DNA from: Leifsonia aquatica H1aii
Lineage (GTDB): Bacteria; Actinomycetota; Actinomycetes; Actinomycetales; Microbacteriaceae
Assembly: GCF_000633535.1 (NCBI RefSeq)
Contig: NZ_AYMR01000011.1
Location: 1 to 64,000 of the forward strand
Length of the DNA: 64,000 nucleotides
Reading direction: 5' to 3'
Below are positions 51,108-60,878 of this stretch, piece by piece (the stretch's first letter is position 1; each line of letters starts with the position of its first letter). Position numbers and translations under genes: made by a program. Under the pieces are notes generated by a model. It did no database searches and was not told the DNA's origin. It worked only from the letters and a program-made list of their open reading frames with translations.

Positions 51108-52094
51108 TCAGGCCTGCGGCACCCGGATGACCAGCGCGTGGTGCTCCACCCGCAGCTGCGCACCGACGACCGAACCGTTGGGGTCGCCGTCGAGCTGGAT
51201 CTCCTGCGGCTCGCGGAACCGGACGCGGAGGTTCCTCGCCTGCGCATAGAGGATGGCGCGCGGCTTCGGCGTCAGCCTCCCGACGAACCGGCCGAAGCGG
51301 GTGCGGTGCAGCACGCGGTTGAAGGCGAGACGGTAGCCGATGTTGGTCCAGCCTCCTCCGCCTTTCGGGCGCATGACGACCGCGTCGAGCAGCCCGTCGT
51401 CGATGACCGCGTCCGGGATGAGCAGCATGCCGGCCGTCAGGCTGCCCGAGTTGCCGACGATCACCGTGTGCGCCCGCATCTCGACGTCGGGCTTGTCGTC
51501 CAGGCCGTAGGTCATGTCGAACCGGCGGTTGCCGAGGATGCTGCGGGCGATGGGGTCGGAGTACGCGAGCCAGCCGATTCGCTTCTTCAGCTTCTGGTTG
51601 GTGTGCGCGGCCATGTGGGCGTCGAGGCCGATGCCTGCCATGACGAGGAACGCCCGCTCCTCGCTCTCGCCGCCGGCGCGCTCCAGCCGGGCGAAGCCGA
51701 GATCGACCGGGCGGTCGTCGCCGTCGAACGCGGTCGCCACCGCGGACCCGAGGTTGCTGACCGGGAGGCCGAGCTCGCGGGCGAACAGGTTGCCCGTGCC
51801 CGCGGGGATGACACCGATGGCGATGCCCCTGCCCGCCAGCACGGCGGCGGCGGCACGCAGGGTCCCGTCCCCGCCCGCGACGACGATGAGGTCGGGCGAC
51901 GATTCCGCGGCACGCTCCACCGCGCTCCGCCCGTCGTCGTCCGCGCTGGTCTCGAACCATTCCGACGCCGCCCAGCCGGCCTTCGCCTCTTGCGCCGCCA
52001 CCGCGGCCTCGAGCGCGGGCATGCGCACCTTGCTCGGGTTGACCACGACGGCCGCCCGCGGCGGCCGAGGCGATGCGACCAGGTCAGTGCTCAT
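51108..52094 (-). CDS. Diacylglycerol kinase-family lipid kinase
   Basis: 328 aa. The nucleotide-binding motif VVAGGDGTLRAAA at about 70-82 and IPAGTGNLFARELGLP at about 96-111 define the DagK/LCB kinase family. The C-terminal half has the family beta-sandwich (AGIGLDAHMA, VIVGNSGSLTAGMLLIPDAVIDDGLLDAVVM, EIQLDGDPNG). Probably phosphorylates diacylglycerol or a related lipid at the membrane. A TAGCCT -10 lies 6 nt upstream of the ATG, so leaderless. It is divergent from the DUF5107 gene. Confidence 0.92.
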   Translation of the reverse strand: MSTDLVASPRPPRAAVVVNPSKVRMPALEAAVAAQEAKAGWAASEWFETSADDDGRSAVERAAESSPDLIVVAGGDGTLRAAAAVLAGRGIAIGVIPAGTGNLFARELGLPVSNLGSAVATAFDGDDRPVDLGFARLERAGGESEERAFLVMAGIGLDAHMAAHTNQKLKKRIGWLAYSDPIARSILGNRRFDMTYGLDDKPDVEMRAHTVIVGNSGSLTAGMLLIPDAVIDDGLLDAVVMRPKGGGGWTNIGYRLAFNRVLHRTRFGRFVGRLTPKPRAILYAQARNLRVRFREPQEIQLDGDPNGSVVGAQLRVEHHALVIRVPQA

Positions 52095-52100
52095 CCGCCC

Positions 52101-52106
52101 AGGCTA
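52101..52106 (-). promoter_or_regulatory. -10 element (TAGCCT) for leaderless lipid kinase gene
   Basis: On the minus strand TAGCCT, 6 nt (GGGCGG), then ATG at 52094. Confidence 0.6.
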
Positions 52107-52246
52107 TGCGGGATCGCTGCGACGGTCATCACCGGGCCGACAGCGGCGCGGTCGCGGAGTGCGTGCGCCGGCGCATCGTCGATCTGTCCAGGGAGGGCCA
52201 CGGTTTCTGCATTCCTGCCGGCGTATCGCGCCGTTTGGATGGAGGC

Positions 52247-55200
52247 ATGCGCCCCGACCCCTTCCTCCCTCCGCCTCCCGCCACCCTGCAGAAGCGCCTC
52301 GAGTCCGGAGCCGCCGTCGCCTGGGAACAGCACCTGGAGATCCCCACGTATGAACCCGGGCGACCGGAGGAGCTCCCGATGTACCTCGACCGCCGGGTCT
52401 ATCAGGGCTCCAGCGGGCGGGTGTATCCGTTGCCCGTCATCGACTCCATCGCCGACCACCCGACGCCGCACACCTGGCAGGCGATCCACCTGGAGAACCG
52501 CTGGCTGAGACTGGTGGTCCTCCCGGAGCTCGGCGGACGGATCCACGTCGCCTACGACAAAGCCGCCGGGTACGACCTCTTCTACCGCAACACGGTCATC
52601 AAGCCGGCGCTCGTCGGCCTGACGGGACCGTGGATCTCCGGCGGCGTCGAGTTCAACTGGCCGCAGCACCACCGTCCGGCGACATTCCTTCCCGTGGACA
52701 CCACGATCGAGGAGCACGACGACGGTGCGGTGACGGTGTGGTGCTCCGACCACGACCCATTCGCGCGGATGAAAGGAATGCACGGGATCCGACTCCGACC
52801 CGACAGCGCGGCGATCGAGGTCGTCGTGCGGCTGCACAACCGGACCAGCGACAGCCAGACCTTCCTCTGGTGGGCCAATGTCGCGGCGAAGGTCCACGAC
52901 GATTATCAATCGTTCTTCCCGACGGATGTCCGCTACGTCGCCGATCACGCCCGGCGGGCGATCACCGCCTTTCCCGCCGCCGACCGGCCCTACTACGGGG
53001 TCGACTACCCCGCGCGAGCGGGGAACGGAGGCGACCGGATCGACTTCTACCGCAACATCCCGGTGCCGACCTCGTACATGGTGACCGACACCGAGGACGA
53101 CTTCTTCGGCGGATACGACCACCGGGCAGAGGTCGGCTTCGTGCACGTCGCAGACCGGCACATCGCACCGGGCAAGAAGCAGTGGACCTGGGGGGATGCG
53201 CCGTTCGGGCACGCGTGGGACCGGCAGCTCACCGATGCCGATGGCCCATACGTCGAGTTGATGGCCGGCGTCTACACCGACAACCAACCGGACTTCGCCT
53301 GGCTCGCACCCGGCGAGACCAAGACGTTCACCCAGACCTGGTTCCCCATCCACGGCATCGGACCCGCACACCAGGCGACGACCGACGCAGCGGTCCACCT
53401 CGAGCTCGTGGACGGCGCCATCGTCGGCGGAGTCGCCGTCGCCACCGTTCGGCAGGCCCGCGTGACGATCGCCGCCGGCGACCGGACGATCCTCGACGAG
53501 ACGGTGAGCCTCGAACCCGGGCGGCCGTTCCGATTCACCGTCGCCGCTCCGTCCGATCACCTGCCCGACTACGAACTCGCGGTCACCGACGGCCACGGCG
53601 ACGTCATCCGGTGGCGTCCGCGCGACGACGCACCGGATCGGGAGCCGTGGACGGCCAGCGCGCCGCCCCTGCCGCAGGACATCGCCGGCTCCGACGAGTT
53701 GTACATCACCGGACTGCACCTGTCCCAGAACCGGCATCCGTCGCGGTCCCCGCTCCCGTACTGGAACGAAGCCATCCGCAGAGATCCTCTCGACAGCCGG
53801 GCGAACACCGCGGTCGCCGATCATCGGCTTCGGCACGGCCGCTACGCCGAGGCGGAGACGCACATCCTCCGCGCGCTCGAGCGACAGACACGACGCAACG
53901 GCAACCCGCGCGACGGCGAGGCCCGTTATCTGCACGGCCTCATCCTGATCCGTCTCGGCCGCACCCGCGAAGCGATCGATGCGCTCGCGAAAGCGGCATG
54001 GGACCTGCATTGGGTCGCACCGGCCCACCTCGAGATCGCACGGCTCCACGCTGCGGCCGGGAACGACCGCGCCGCGCTCGAGTCCGCTCTGAAAGCCGCC
54101 GAAGCCAACTCCGGGGACTCCCGCGTCACCGCCCTCCGCGTGATCCTTCAGCGTCGGCTCGGGAACCCGACCGACGCTGAGGGACTCTTGTCGCGGCTTC
54201 TGGAGGTCGACCCGCTCGACCAGACCGGGCGAGCGCTCGCCGGTCTCCCGACCAGCGTCGACGGTCGCACCCTCCTCGACGTCGCGGGAGACCTCGCCGC
54301 AGCAGGCGAGACCGAGCATGCGCTCCGCCTGCTGGCCGACGCGGCTCAGACCCGACCGGGGCCGTCGGGGAACGTCCTCCCCCTCGCCCACTACTACCGA
54401 GCGCGCCTCCTTCGGCGGCTCGGAAGGAACGGGGAAGCCGACTCCGCCGTCGGGGAGGCACGCCGCGCCGACCCGCGCTGGTGCTTCCCTGTCGGCCTCG
54501 ACGACCACGACGTGCTGCGCGACGCTCTCACCCACGACGACGAGGACCAGGTCGCCGCCTCCCTCCTCGCCACCCTCCTGTACGACGCGGGACGTTCCCA
54601 CGAGGCCCTCGACCTCTGGCGGTCCGTCATCGACGCGGGCGAGGCGGACGCTGCCACCTACCGGAATGCGGCCGTGGCCTCGGTGCCGGTGCTGGGCCAT
54701 GCAGATCAGGCTCTGGAATGGTACGACCGCGCGTTGCAGCTGCACCGATCCGCCCGCCTCCTGCACGAGCGTGACCAGCTTCTGGCCGTGATCGGCGCCG
54801 ACGCGACGCGGCGGCTCCGGCTTCTTCGCCCCGACGTCGAACTCGTGGTCGAACGCGACGACCTGACGATCTCGTTCGTGAACCTGCTCCTGGACGTCGG
54901 CGACGTCACGGGTGCCCACGCCGTCCTGGCCTCGCGCTCGTTCGCCCCATGGGAAGGCGGCGAGGGTCTGGCCCTCGCCGCCTGGGAACGCGCCACGGCG
55001 GCGCTGAGCGAGGCGGCTGAGCACGGTGGCGACGCGGCAGAGGCCCTCCGATGGGCCGAGGCAGCGCTGACTCCGCCGGTCACGCTCGGCGAGGCGCGTC
55101 ATCCTCTCGCGCCGACCGCCCGCATCCGCAACCGGATCGCCGACCTGCTCGAACGCGACGGCCGTCCGGAAGCCGCAGGAATCGTTCGCGCGCACGTGGA

Positions 55201-55339
55201 GGCGGCAGCCCTCTCGGACCGGCAGAGCGTCCCGGATGCGACAGCGGACTACTTCGCCACGTCGCTGCCCGAGTTCGCCCTGTTCCGGATGCTGCCGAGC
55301 GGTTCCACGTCTGAGGGATCCGCCGACGGAGGGTCCTAA
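52247..55339 (+). CDS. DUF5107 domain protein with C-terminal tetratricopeptide repeats
   Basis: 1030 aa. The N-terminal half (about 30-420) is a DUF5107 beta-sandwich, probably aldose-epimerase-like (NRWLRLVVLPELGGRIHVAYDKAAGYDLFYRN, GPWISGGVEFNWPQHHRPATFLPVD, LWWANVAAKVHDDYQSFFP). The second half (about 490-1010) is helical with TPR-like units of 34 residues (ANTAVADHRLRHGRYAEAETHILRAL, ARYLHGLILIRLGRTREAIDALAKA). No signal peptide, so cytoplasmic. Homologues tend to sit in glycan-use loci; a carbohydrate-binding or mutarotase-like role is inferred. ATG 52247 follows TTGGAT by 6 nt. Its stop shares bases with that of the convergent AraC gene. Confidence 0.85.
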   Translation: MRPDPFLPPPPATLQKRLESGAAVAWEQHLEIPTYEPGRPEELPMYLDRRVYQGSSGRVYPLPVIDSIADHPTPHTWQAIHLENRWLRLVVLPELGGRIHVAYDKAAGYDLFYRNTVIKPALVGLTGPWISGGVEFNWPQHHRPATFLPVDTTIEEHDDGAVTVWCSDHDPFARMKGMHGIRLRPDSAAIEVVVRLHNRTSDSQTFLWWANVAAKVHDDYQSFFPTDVRYVADHARRAITAFPAADRPYYGVDYPARAGNGGDRIDFYRNIPVPTSYMVTDTEDDFFGGYDHRAEVGFVHVADRHIAPGKKQWTWGDAPFGHAWDRQLTDADGPYVELMAGVYTDNQPDFAWLAPGETKTFTQTWFPIHGIGPAHQATTDAAVHLELVDGAIVGGVAVATVRQARVTIAAGDRTILDETVSLEPGRPFRFTVAAPSDHLPDYELAVTDGHGDVIRWRPRDDAPDREPWTASAPPLPQDIAGSDELYITGLHLSQNRHPSRSPLPYWNEAIRRDPLDSRANTAVADHRLRHGRYAEAETHILRALERQTRRNGNPRDGEARYLHGLILIRLGRTREAIDALAKAAWDLHWVAPAHLEIARLHAAAGNDRAALESALKAAEANSGDSRVTALRVILQRRLGNPTDAEGLLSRLLEVDPLDQTGRALAGLPTSVDGRTLLDVAGDLAAAGETEHALRLLADAAQTRPGPSGNVLPLAHYYRARLLRRLGRNGEADSAVGEARRADPRWCFPVGLDDHDVLRDALTHDDEDQVAASLLATLLYDAGRSHEALDLWRSVIDAGEADAATYRNAAVASVPVLGHADQALEWYDRALQLHRSARLLHERDQLLAVIGADATRRLRLLRPDVELVVERDDLTISFVNLLLDVGDVTGAHAVLASRSFAPWEGGEGLALAAWERATAALSEAAEHGGDAAEALRWAEAALTPPVTLGEARHPLAPTARIRNRIADLLERDGRPEAAGIVRAHVEAAALSDRQSVPDATADYFATSLPEFALFRMLPSGSTSEGSADGGS

Positions 55340-56223
55340 CCCGGTCGGCGGTGGGCCCAGCCCCCCGCGTCCCGTGCGCGGTACGCGGTCGGGCTGACCC
55401 CATGCGTCCGACGGAACTGCCGGGAGAAGTAGAACGGGTCGGCATACCCGATCCGACGCGCGATCTCGCCCACGTTCTCCTCTGTGGTGTCCAGAAGCTG
55501 CCGCGCCCGCGCCATCCGCAACGACGTCTGGTGGGCACGGACTCCCCCACCCGTCGCACGCCTGAACAGTGCGGTCAGGTGGGACGACGACACACCCACG
55601 AGGGCAGCCAGCTCGGGGACGCGTATGCGGCCGTCGAACCGATCGCGGACGTAGCTCATCGCACGCTGAAGCGGATCGCCGGGGGTGGGCAGGAGCAGAT
55701 CGGCCGCCCGCAGTGCCAACAGTTTCCATGCGCAACCGGACGCGGCGAGCAGGCGCGCGCGCGACACATCCTGATCGAGGTGGGCCGCGATCTCGTCGAG
55801 CACGGCGACCGTACCGACGAGGTCGCCCACCCCGGGGAGTGGACGGCCGGGCGCGGGCGCCAGCTGCTCGATCAGGTCGGTTGCATCCGTGCCGTCGACA
55901 TGGATCCACCAGATCGTCCAGGGATCGTCGTCGTCCGCGCCGTAGGTGTGCTCGACGCCGCGCGGGATCGCCAGCAGCTGTCCGGGCCCCACACCCCAAG
56001 AACCGGTGCGCGTCTCCACCCGGCCGGCGCCGGAGACGCAGACGATCACGATGGCCTGATCGATCCCACGCGATCGGACCACTTCGTGACCGCAGGCGCG
56101 CGGGTAGTAGCCGATGTCCGTGACGAGCAGCCGCTTGGTCACGGGCAGTCGAAGGGCCTCCGCCGCCACCGGTCGCGGCACGACGATCATGCGCTGGCCG
56201 GCGAATCCTTCGGCGACGGTCAT
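55336..56223 (-). CDS. AraC-family regulator of the GH95/GH36 operon
   Basis: 295 aa. The N-terminal cupin (about 10-150: GYYPRACGHEVVRSRGIDQAIVIVCVSGAGRVETRTGSWGVGPGQLLAIPRGVEHTYGADDDDPWTIWWIHVDG) is characteristic of sugar-sensing AraC proteins. The C-terminal double HTH has VPELAALVGVSSSHLTALFRRATG and IARRIGYADPFYFSRQFRRTHGVSPTAYR. Start ATG 56223 follows AGGAGGG. Last gene of the sugar-transport/glycosidase operon, hence probably its autoregulated activator. Confidence 0.92.
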   Translation of the reverse strand: MTVAEGFAGQRMIVVPRPVAAEALRLPVTKRLLVTDIGYYPRACGHEVVRSRGIDQAIVIVCVSGAGRVETRTGSWGVGPGQLLAIPRGVEHTYGADDDDPWTIWWIHVDGTDATDLIEQLAPAPGRPLPGVGDLVGTVAVLDEIAAHLDQDVSRARLLAASGCAWKLLALRAADLLLPTPGDPLQRAMSYVRDRFDGRIRVPELAALVGVSSSHLTALFRRATGGGVRAHQTSLRMARARQLLDTTEENVGEIARRIGYADPFYFSRQFRRTHGVSPTAYRARDAGGWAHRRPG

Positions 56224-56283
56224 CGGGTCCCTCCTGGTCGGAAGCACCGCCCCGGCCCGCTGGGGCGAAGGGGAGGCGTGCTC

Positions 56284-58611
56284 TCAGTCGGCGCGGATGG
56301 TCACGGCGCCCGCGGGGGGCACGAGACGCACCGTCTCTTCGCCGTAGCGAACGGTGACCGGAGCGGCGACGGCCCCGGGGGCGACCGCGACGATCGCCCG
56401 GTCGAGGACACCGCCGGTCCAGGCGATATCGATCACGTACCCGCCCTTCGCGCGCAGGCCGGTCACGGCGCCGTCCGTCCACCCGCCCGGGAGGGCAGGC
56501 AGGAGCTCGATCACCTCGCCGTCGGACTGCAGCAGCATCTCGGCGACTCCTGCGGTCCCTCCGGGATTGCCGTCGAAGGCGTAGATGTTCTGCGCCGCCC
56601 CCGCGACGCCCCCGGCCGAGTACGACATCAGGTTCACCGCGCTCGTGTCGGTGATCAGGCGGGTGTAGTGCCGAAGAGCGCTGTCGCCGTCGAGAAGCCG
56701 GGCGAAGAACACGGTGAAGTTCGCCTCCACCCATTCGACCTGCTCCCAGCCGGGTGCCTCCGTCCTGCGCTGGATCGTCACCCGCGCGGCCTCCGCCAGG
56801 CCCGGGTCTCGGCGCGGGTCGATCTGCCGCTCGGGATACAGGGCGCAGAGGTGGGAGGTGTGACGGTGCGCGGGGTCCTGCTCGTCGACGTCGTACAGCC
56901 ACTCCTGCAGTTGCCCGTGGCGGCCGATCCGGAAGGGCGGCAGGAGCTCGCGCGCGGCCAGCAGGCGCTCGCGCAAGGACTCGTCGACGCCGAGGAGATC
57001 AGCGGCATCAGCGACGATCCGGAAGATCGCCTCGGAGAAGACGCGGTCGACGGTGTTGCCCATGCTCAAGGACGCCGTGCTCCCGTCCCGGCCGATGTAC
57101 CAGTTCTCCGGGCTGTCCGACGGCCCGGAGACGAGCAGGCCGCTTTCCGGGTCGGTCACCAGATAGTCGAGGAGGAACTCCGCGGCCCCGCGGAGCACCG
57201 GGTAGGCCCGCTCTCGCAGGAACACCAGATCCCGGGTGTACTCGAACCTCTCCCACAGCTGCAGCGCGAGCCAAGCGCCCCCCGTGACGTTCATCCCCCA
57301 CCCGGCCCCGGAGCCCGGAGCCGAATACCCCCAGGCGTTCGTGACCGTGTGCGCCACCCACCCCCGCGCAGCGTACATCCGCTCCGCCGTGTCCCGGCCG
57401 CTGTCCGCCAGCCGCTCGAGCAGGCCGAACAGCGGCTCCTGGCACTCGCCCAGACCCGTCGGCTCCGCGGCCCAGTAGTTCTGCTGCGTGTTCATGTCCA
57501 GATGGAAGTCGTTGGTCCAGGAGGCACTGCTCGCGAGACCGTCGTTCCACTGGCCCTGAAGGGCGAGTGGAAGCGGCGAGTCCGCCCGCGAGCCTGCGAT
57601 CGTCAGATAGCGGCCGTACTGGTAGTAGACCGCGAGGAGGTCGTCGTCCCGCTCTCCGACCGCGAGCCGACGATGGCGCTCACTGGTCGGGAGCGCCCGC
57701 ACGTCGGCGCTGGTGCTCCCGAGACGGAGCGTGGACCGACCCATGAGTTCGCCATGGTCGGCGATGTGGTCGGCTCGGACCTGCTCGTAACCCGTCGCGA
57801 CCGCGCGGCCCAGGAGAGCGCCCACCCGGTCCTCCGGGCGCTCGCCCGCCCAATCCGTGCCGACGGCGATGAACACCGTCGCGGTGGTCGCGTCCGACAC
57901 CGAGACGGAGCCGGCATCCGTGACGACGGCGCCGTCGTCGGTCACGACCCTCGCGCGGATCAGGACGCGCACGCCCTGAGCCCCGTCGCTGTGCAACGTC
58001 TCGAAGGCGTCGCCGTCGAAGGTGACGGTGGCGTCGTCCGCAGAGACGGCGCCCGGGATCACCCCGGTCTCGATGCCCAGCCGGAACGCCAGCCCGCGGG
58101 GCCGATCGCTGCGCAGGTGGACGGCGATCACGCCATGCGGATGGGAGGCGAGGATCTCACGTGAGTGGCCGTCCGACAGGGTCGTCACGAGGGCGGTGTC
58201 GAGGTCGAGCTCGCGCCGGTAGCCTGCGAGCGTGCGGTCATCGGCGAACGTCAGGGTGACGTCCGGCAGCGGGAGGTTCGTCCCGAAGCTCGTCGGGCGG
58301 CCGAGGAGGTCTCGGACTCCGAGTTCCTGCGCCTCTCTCGTCCGGCCGGCGAACAGGAGCTCCCGGATCCTGGCCAGGGAGCCCGCGGCCGCCGGGTTGA
58401 CGTCGGTGCTCGCGGGCCGGCCGGACCAGGCCGTCGACTCGCTGAGGTCGATCCGCTCGACGTCGACTCCTCCGTAGACCATGGCGGCGAGTCGGCCGTT
58501 GCCGATGGGCAGCGCTTCGAACCAGCTCGCGGCAGGCTCGGTGTAGTGCAGTCGTCCGGCTGTCGCCGGCTCGGCGTCCGCGGCGGCGGCGCTCTCGTCG
58601 ATGCTCAGCAT
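56284..58611 (-). CDS. GH95 alpha-L-fucosidase
   Basis: 775 aa, no signal peptide. GH95 signature near the start: YTEPAASWFEALPIGNGRLAAMVYGGVDVERIDLSESTAWSGRP. The (alpha/alpha)6 catalytic part contains PLALQGQWNDGLASSASWTNDFHLDMNTQQNYWAAEPTGLGECQEPLFGLLERL and HRHTSHLCALYPERQIDP. GH95 enzymes remove alpha-1,2-linked L-fucose (some act on alpha-L-galactose) from xyloglucan or glycans. Start ATG 58611 has AAGGAG about 12 nt upstream; the frame is open for 19 more codons. Follows GH36 by 16 nt. Confidence 0.93.
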   Translation of the reverse strand: MLSIDESAAAADAEPATAGRLHYTEPAASWFEALPIGNGRLAAMVYGGVDVERIDLSESTAWSGRPASTDVNPAAAGSLARIRELLFAGRTREAQELGVRDLLGRPTSFGTNLPLPDVTLTFADDRTLAGYRRELDLDTALVTTLSDGHSREILASHPHGVIAVHLRSDRPRGLAFRLGIETGVIPGAVSADDATVTFDGDAFETLHSDGAQGVRVLIRARVVTDDGAVVTDAGSVSVSDATTATVFIAVGTDWAGERPEDRVGALLGRAVATGYEQVRADHIADHGELMGRSTLRLGSTSADVRALPTSERHRRLAVGERDDDLLAVYYQYGRYLTIAGSRADSPLPLALQGQWNDGLASSASWTNDFHLDMNTQQNYWAAEPTGLGECQEPLFGLLERLADSGRDTAERMYAARGWVAHTVTNAWGYSAPGSGAGWGMNVTGGAWLALQLWERFEYTRDLVFLRERAYPVLRGAAEFLLDYLVTDPESGLLVSGPSDSPENWYIGRDGSTASLSMGNTVDRVFSEAIFRIVADAADLLGVDESLRERLLAARELLPPFRIGRHGQLQEWLYDVDEQDPAHRHTSHLCALYPERQIDPRRDPGLAEAARVTIQRRTEAPGWEQVEWVEANFTVFFARLLDGDSALRHYTRLITDTSAVNLMSYSAGGVAGAAQNIYAFDGNPGGTAGVAEMLLQSDGEVIELLPALPGGWTDGAVTGLRAKGGYVIDIAWTGGVLDRAIVAVAPGAVAAPVTVRYGEETVRLVPPAGAVTIRAD

Positions 58612-58627
58612 GGGGTCTGAACGCTCC

Positions 58628-60793
58628 TTACGCGGCGGTGAGGTGGAGGAGGACGGCCTGCTGCGCATCCAATGTCGGCATCGGCAGGCCCGCCTCGAGG
58701 AGGATCCGCCCGCTGACGGGGAAGCCGTCCCCCGCCGCCCGGAGCAGCCAGGCCGGCGGGTTCTCGTGGAACGAGGTCCGGCCGATCTCAGCCCGGACCC
58801 GGATGACGTAGCTGCGGTCCGGGCTCAGCCCTGGCAGCGTGACACGCCCCGACTGCGTCGGAACGGAGGTACCGAGGCGCGCCCACGAGAAGAGGGCTTC
58901 CGCTCCGTCTGCGGCGACGACTCCCGTGAGGATGCTCTGCTCGTCCGCGACATCGGCGCGGACCAGGTCCCCGGAGTGCAGCAGCGGTCGGAGTTCCTTG
59001 TAGAGCGCCGCGAACGCCGTGATCGTGTCGAGCTCCTCCGTCGAGGCACGAGTGAGGTCCGTCTCGATCCCGGCGTGGCCGAAGAGGGCCGTCGCCAGCC
59101 GGAAGGACAGCGCCGTCGACCGGTGGGTGGTGTGCGCCTCCTCGGCACCGACGTGGCTCCCGACCAGCTCGAGCGGGATCAGCTGCGCGGTCCAGCGCTG
59201 GATGTTCTGTCGCTCGACCGGGTCGTTGCAGTCCGAGGCCCACACCCGGTCGGTCCGGGCCAGCACGCCGAAGTCGATGCGGCCGCCGCCGGACGCACAC
59301 GACTCGATCTCCAGGTCGGGGTGGCGAGCCTTCAGCTCGTCGAGCATCCGGTAGAAGGCGAGCGTCTGGCGATGCGCTCCCGCCCGGTCGTGGTCGTTGC
59401 GGAGCGCTGCCTCGTGCAGTTCGCGATTGTGGTCCCACTTGATGTAGTCGATGCGGTACTCGGTGACCAGCGCGTCGATGCGTCCGAAGACGTGCTCCCA
59501 GGCGTCGGGGTGGGCGAGGTTCAGGACGTACTGGTGCCGGATCGCCGCACCCACCCCGTCGGAGGGCGCGAGGATCCAGTCGGGATGGTCCTGGGCGAGC
59601 CGCGAGCCGAGGTTGACCATCTCGGGTTCGAACCAGAGGCCGAACTGCATGCCTTCCTCGCGCACCCTGTCCACCAGCGGCCACAGGCCCGCGGGCCAGA
59701 CGTCTGCGTCGACGGTCCAGTCGCCGAGCCCGTTCGTGTCGTCACGGCGACCGTCGAACCAGCCGTCATCGAGCACCAGCCGTTCCACGCCGACGCGCGC
59801 GGCCGCGGAGACGAGTCGCTCGAGCGTCTCGAGGTCGTGGTCGAAGTAGACGGCTTCCCAGGTGTTCAGAGTCAGCGGTCGAGGGGTGCGCGGGTGAGTG
59901 TCGCGGGCACGCAGCGTGCGATGCAGAGCGCGGGCGATCCCGTCGAGCCCGTCGCGCGACCAGACGAACGACACGATCGGCGATTCGTACGTGTCCCCGG
60001 GCGCGAGCGACACCTCACCCGGGAGCAGGAGCTCACCGGCGCCGAGAGTGGAGCGGAACACCCCCGCTCCTTCCGGGAGCTGCTCGATCAGATAGCGCTG
60101 ATTGCCCGACCATCCCGCGTGGACCGCCCAGACCTCACCACTCCCGAAATCGAAGCCGCCGGTGCCGGCGACCAGCAGGTACGGGGAGTCGAGACTCGAT
60201 CGCCCTCGCCGGCTCTCCCGGAGTCGGGTCCCCTGGGTGATCGAACCACGCTGCGGGCTGCGCTCGCGCGACCATTTCCCGGTGAAATCGAGGTATTCGG
60301 TCGCGCGATCCGGCAGGGGCAACAGAGCGGTGACCGCGCCCAGATCGTAGACGGCCGCGGCATCGCCGCTGGTGCCGATCGTGGTCTGAACGGAGAGCAC
60401 GCCGGCGATGTCGAGGCGATAGCGGACAGTGGCCTCGAGACCGGCGCGTGCGTCACGGAGGCTGATCGTGAGCGCGCCGGCCGCCTCGTCGGCCCGATAC
60501 GTGTCGAGCACGAAGCGGGCGTACGGGCTCGCGTCACGCACGACGCCTTCGATCGCAGGAGTCCCCGACCACGCGTCCGCCTCGGTCGGCAGGATGGTCA
60601 GGTCGCGCGGATCGTCCGTCGAGTTGTGGGTGGCCGCCGGGGAGGCGCTCGCGAGGAGCGCCGCGACGTCCGCCTCGCTGAGCGCACCGAGGTCCGCCCC
60701 CCAGTGCAGGACCCGGGGCCGCGGATGAGCGACCTCGACAATCAGCGCGGCGCCGCCGCCGCGGAGGGAGATGATCGGATTCGTCGTGTTCAT
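58628..60793 (-). CDS. GH36 alpha-galactosidase
   Basis: 721 aa. N-terminal beta-supersandwich (about 1-300), then the catalytic barrel (NTWEAVYFDHDLETLERLVSAAARVGVERLVLDDGWFDGRRDD, FGLWFEPEMVNLGSRLAQDHPDW). Nucleophile Asp454 in DYIKWDHNRE; acid/base in the motif SDCNDPVERQ (about 520-529). C-terminal beta domain. It removes terminal alpha-galactose from raffinose-type sugars or galactosylated plant oligosaccharides in the cytoplasm. Starts 85 nt after the binding-protein gene, behind a strong hairpin. Confidence 0.95.
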   Translation of the reverse strand: MNTTNPIISLRGGGAALIVEVAHPRPRVLHWGADLGALSEADVAALLASASPAATHNSTDDPRDLTILPTEADAWSGTPAIEGVVRDASPYARFVLDTYRADEAAGALTISLRDARAGLEATVRYRLDIAGVLSVQTTIGTSGDAAAVYDLGAVTALLPLPDRATEYLDFTGKWSRERSPQRGSITQGTRLRESRRGRSSLDSPYLLVAGTGGFDFGSGEVWAVHAGWSGNQRYLIEQLPEGAGVFRSTLGAGELLLPGEVSLAPGDTYESPIVSFVWSRDGLDGIARALHRTLRARDTHPRTPRPLTLNTWEAVYFDHDLETLERLVSAAARVGVERLVLDDGWFDGRRDDTNGLGDWTVDADVWPAGLWPLVDRVREEGMQFGLWFEPEMVNLGSRLAQDHPDWILAPSDGVGAAIRHQYVLNLAHPDAWEHVFGRIDALVTEYRIDYIKWDHNRELHEAALRNDHDRAGAHRQTLAFYRMLDELKARHPDLEIESCASGGGRIDFGVLARTDRVWASDCNDPVERQNIQRWTAQLIPLELVGSHVGAEEAHTTHRSTALSFRLATALFGHAGIETDLTRASTEELDTITAFAALYKELRPLLHSGDLVRADVADEQSILTGVVAADGAEALFSWARLGTSVPTQSGRVTLPGLSPDRSYVIRVRAEIGRTSFHENPPAWLLRAAGDGFPVSGRILLEAGLPMPTLDAQQAVLLHLTAA

Positions 60794-60826
60794 GGTCCTC
60801 TTCACCGGAGTGGGTGTGACGTGGGT

Positions 60827-60863
60827 CTGCGGCCGCGCGGGTGTCAGGGCCGCGCGGCCGCAG
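60827..60863 (-). terminator. Intra-operon hairpin after sugar-binding-protein gene
   Basis: Perfect 14-bp arms (CTGCGGCCGCGCGG and complement) with a 9-nt loop lie between the binding-protein stop (60879) and the GH36 start. The position matches the hairpin after the other binding protein at 36309-36349; likely a partial terminator or mRNA-stabilising element. Confidence 0.78.
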
Positions 60864-60878
60864 GTCTTCTGGCTTCGA

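Noticed and set aside
52091-56902. A 1603-codon open frame on the minus strand opposite the DUF5107 gene.
   Set aside because: It is the antisense shadow of well-supported genes (DUF5107 on +, AraC and GH95 in another frame on -). Long open shadows are expected at this GC content, and its sequence has no family-like motif.
55351-58164. A 937-codon plus-strand open frame opposite the AraC and GH95 genes.
   Set aside because: The opposite strand carries recognisable AraC and GH95 domains throughout; this frame has none.
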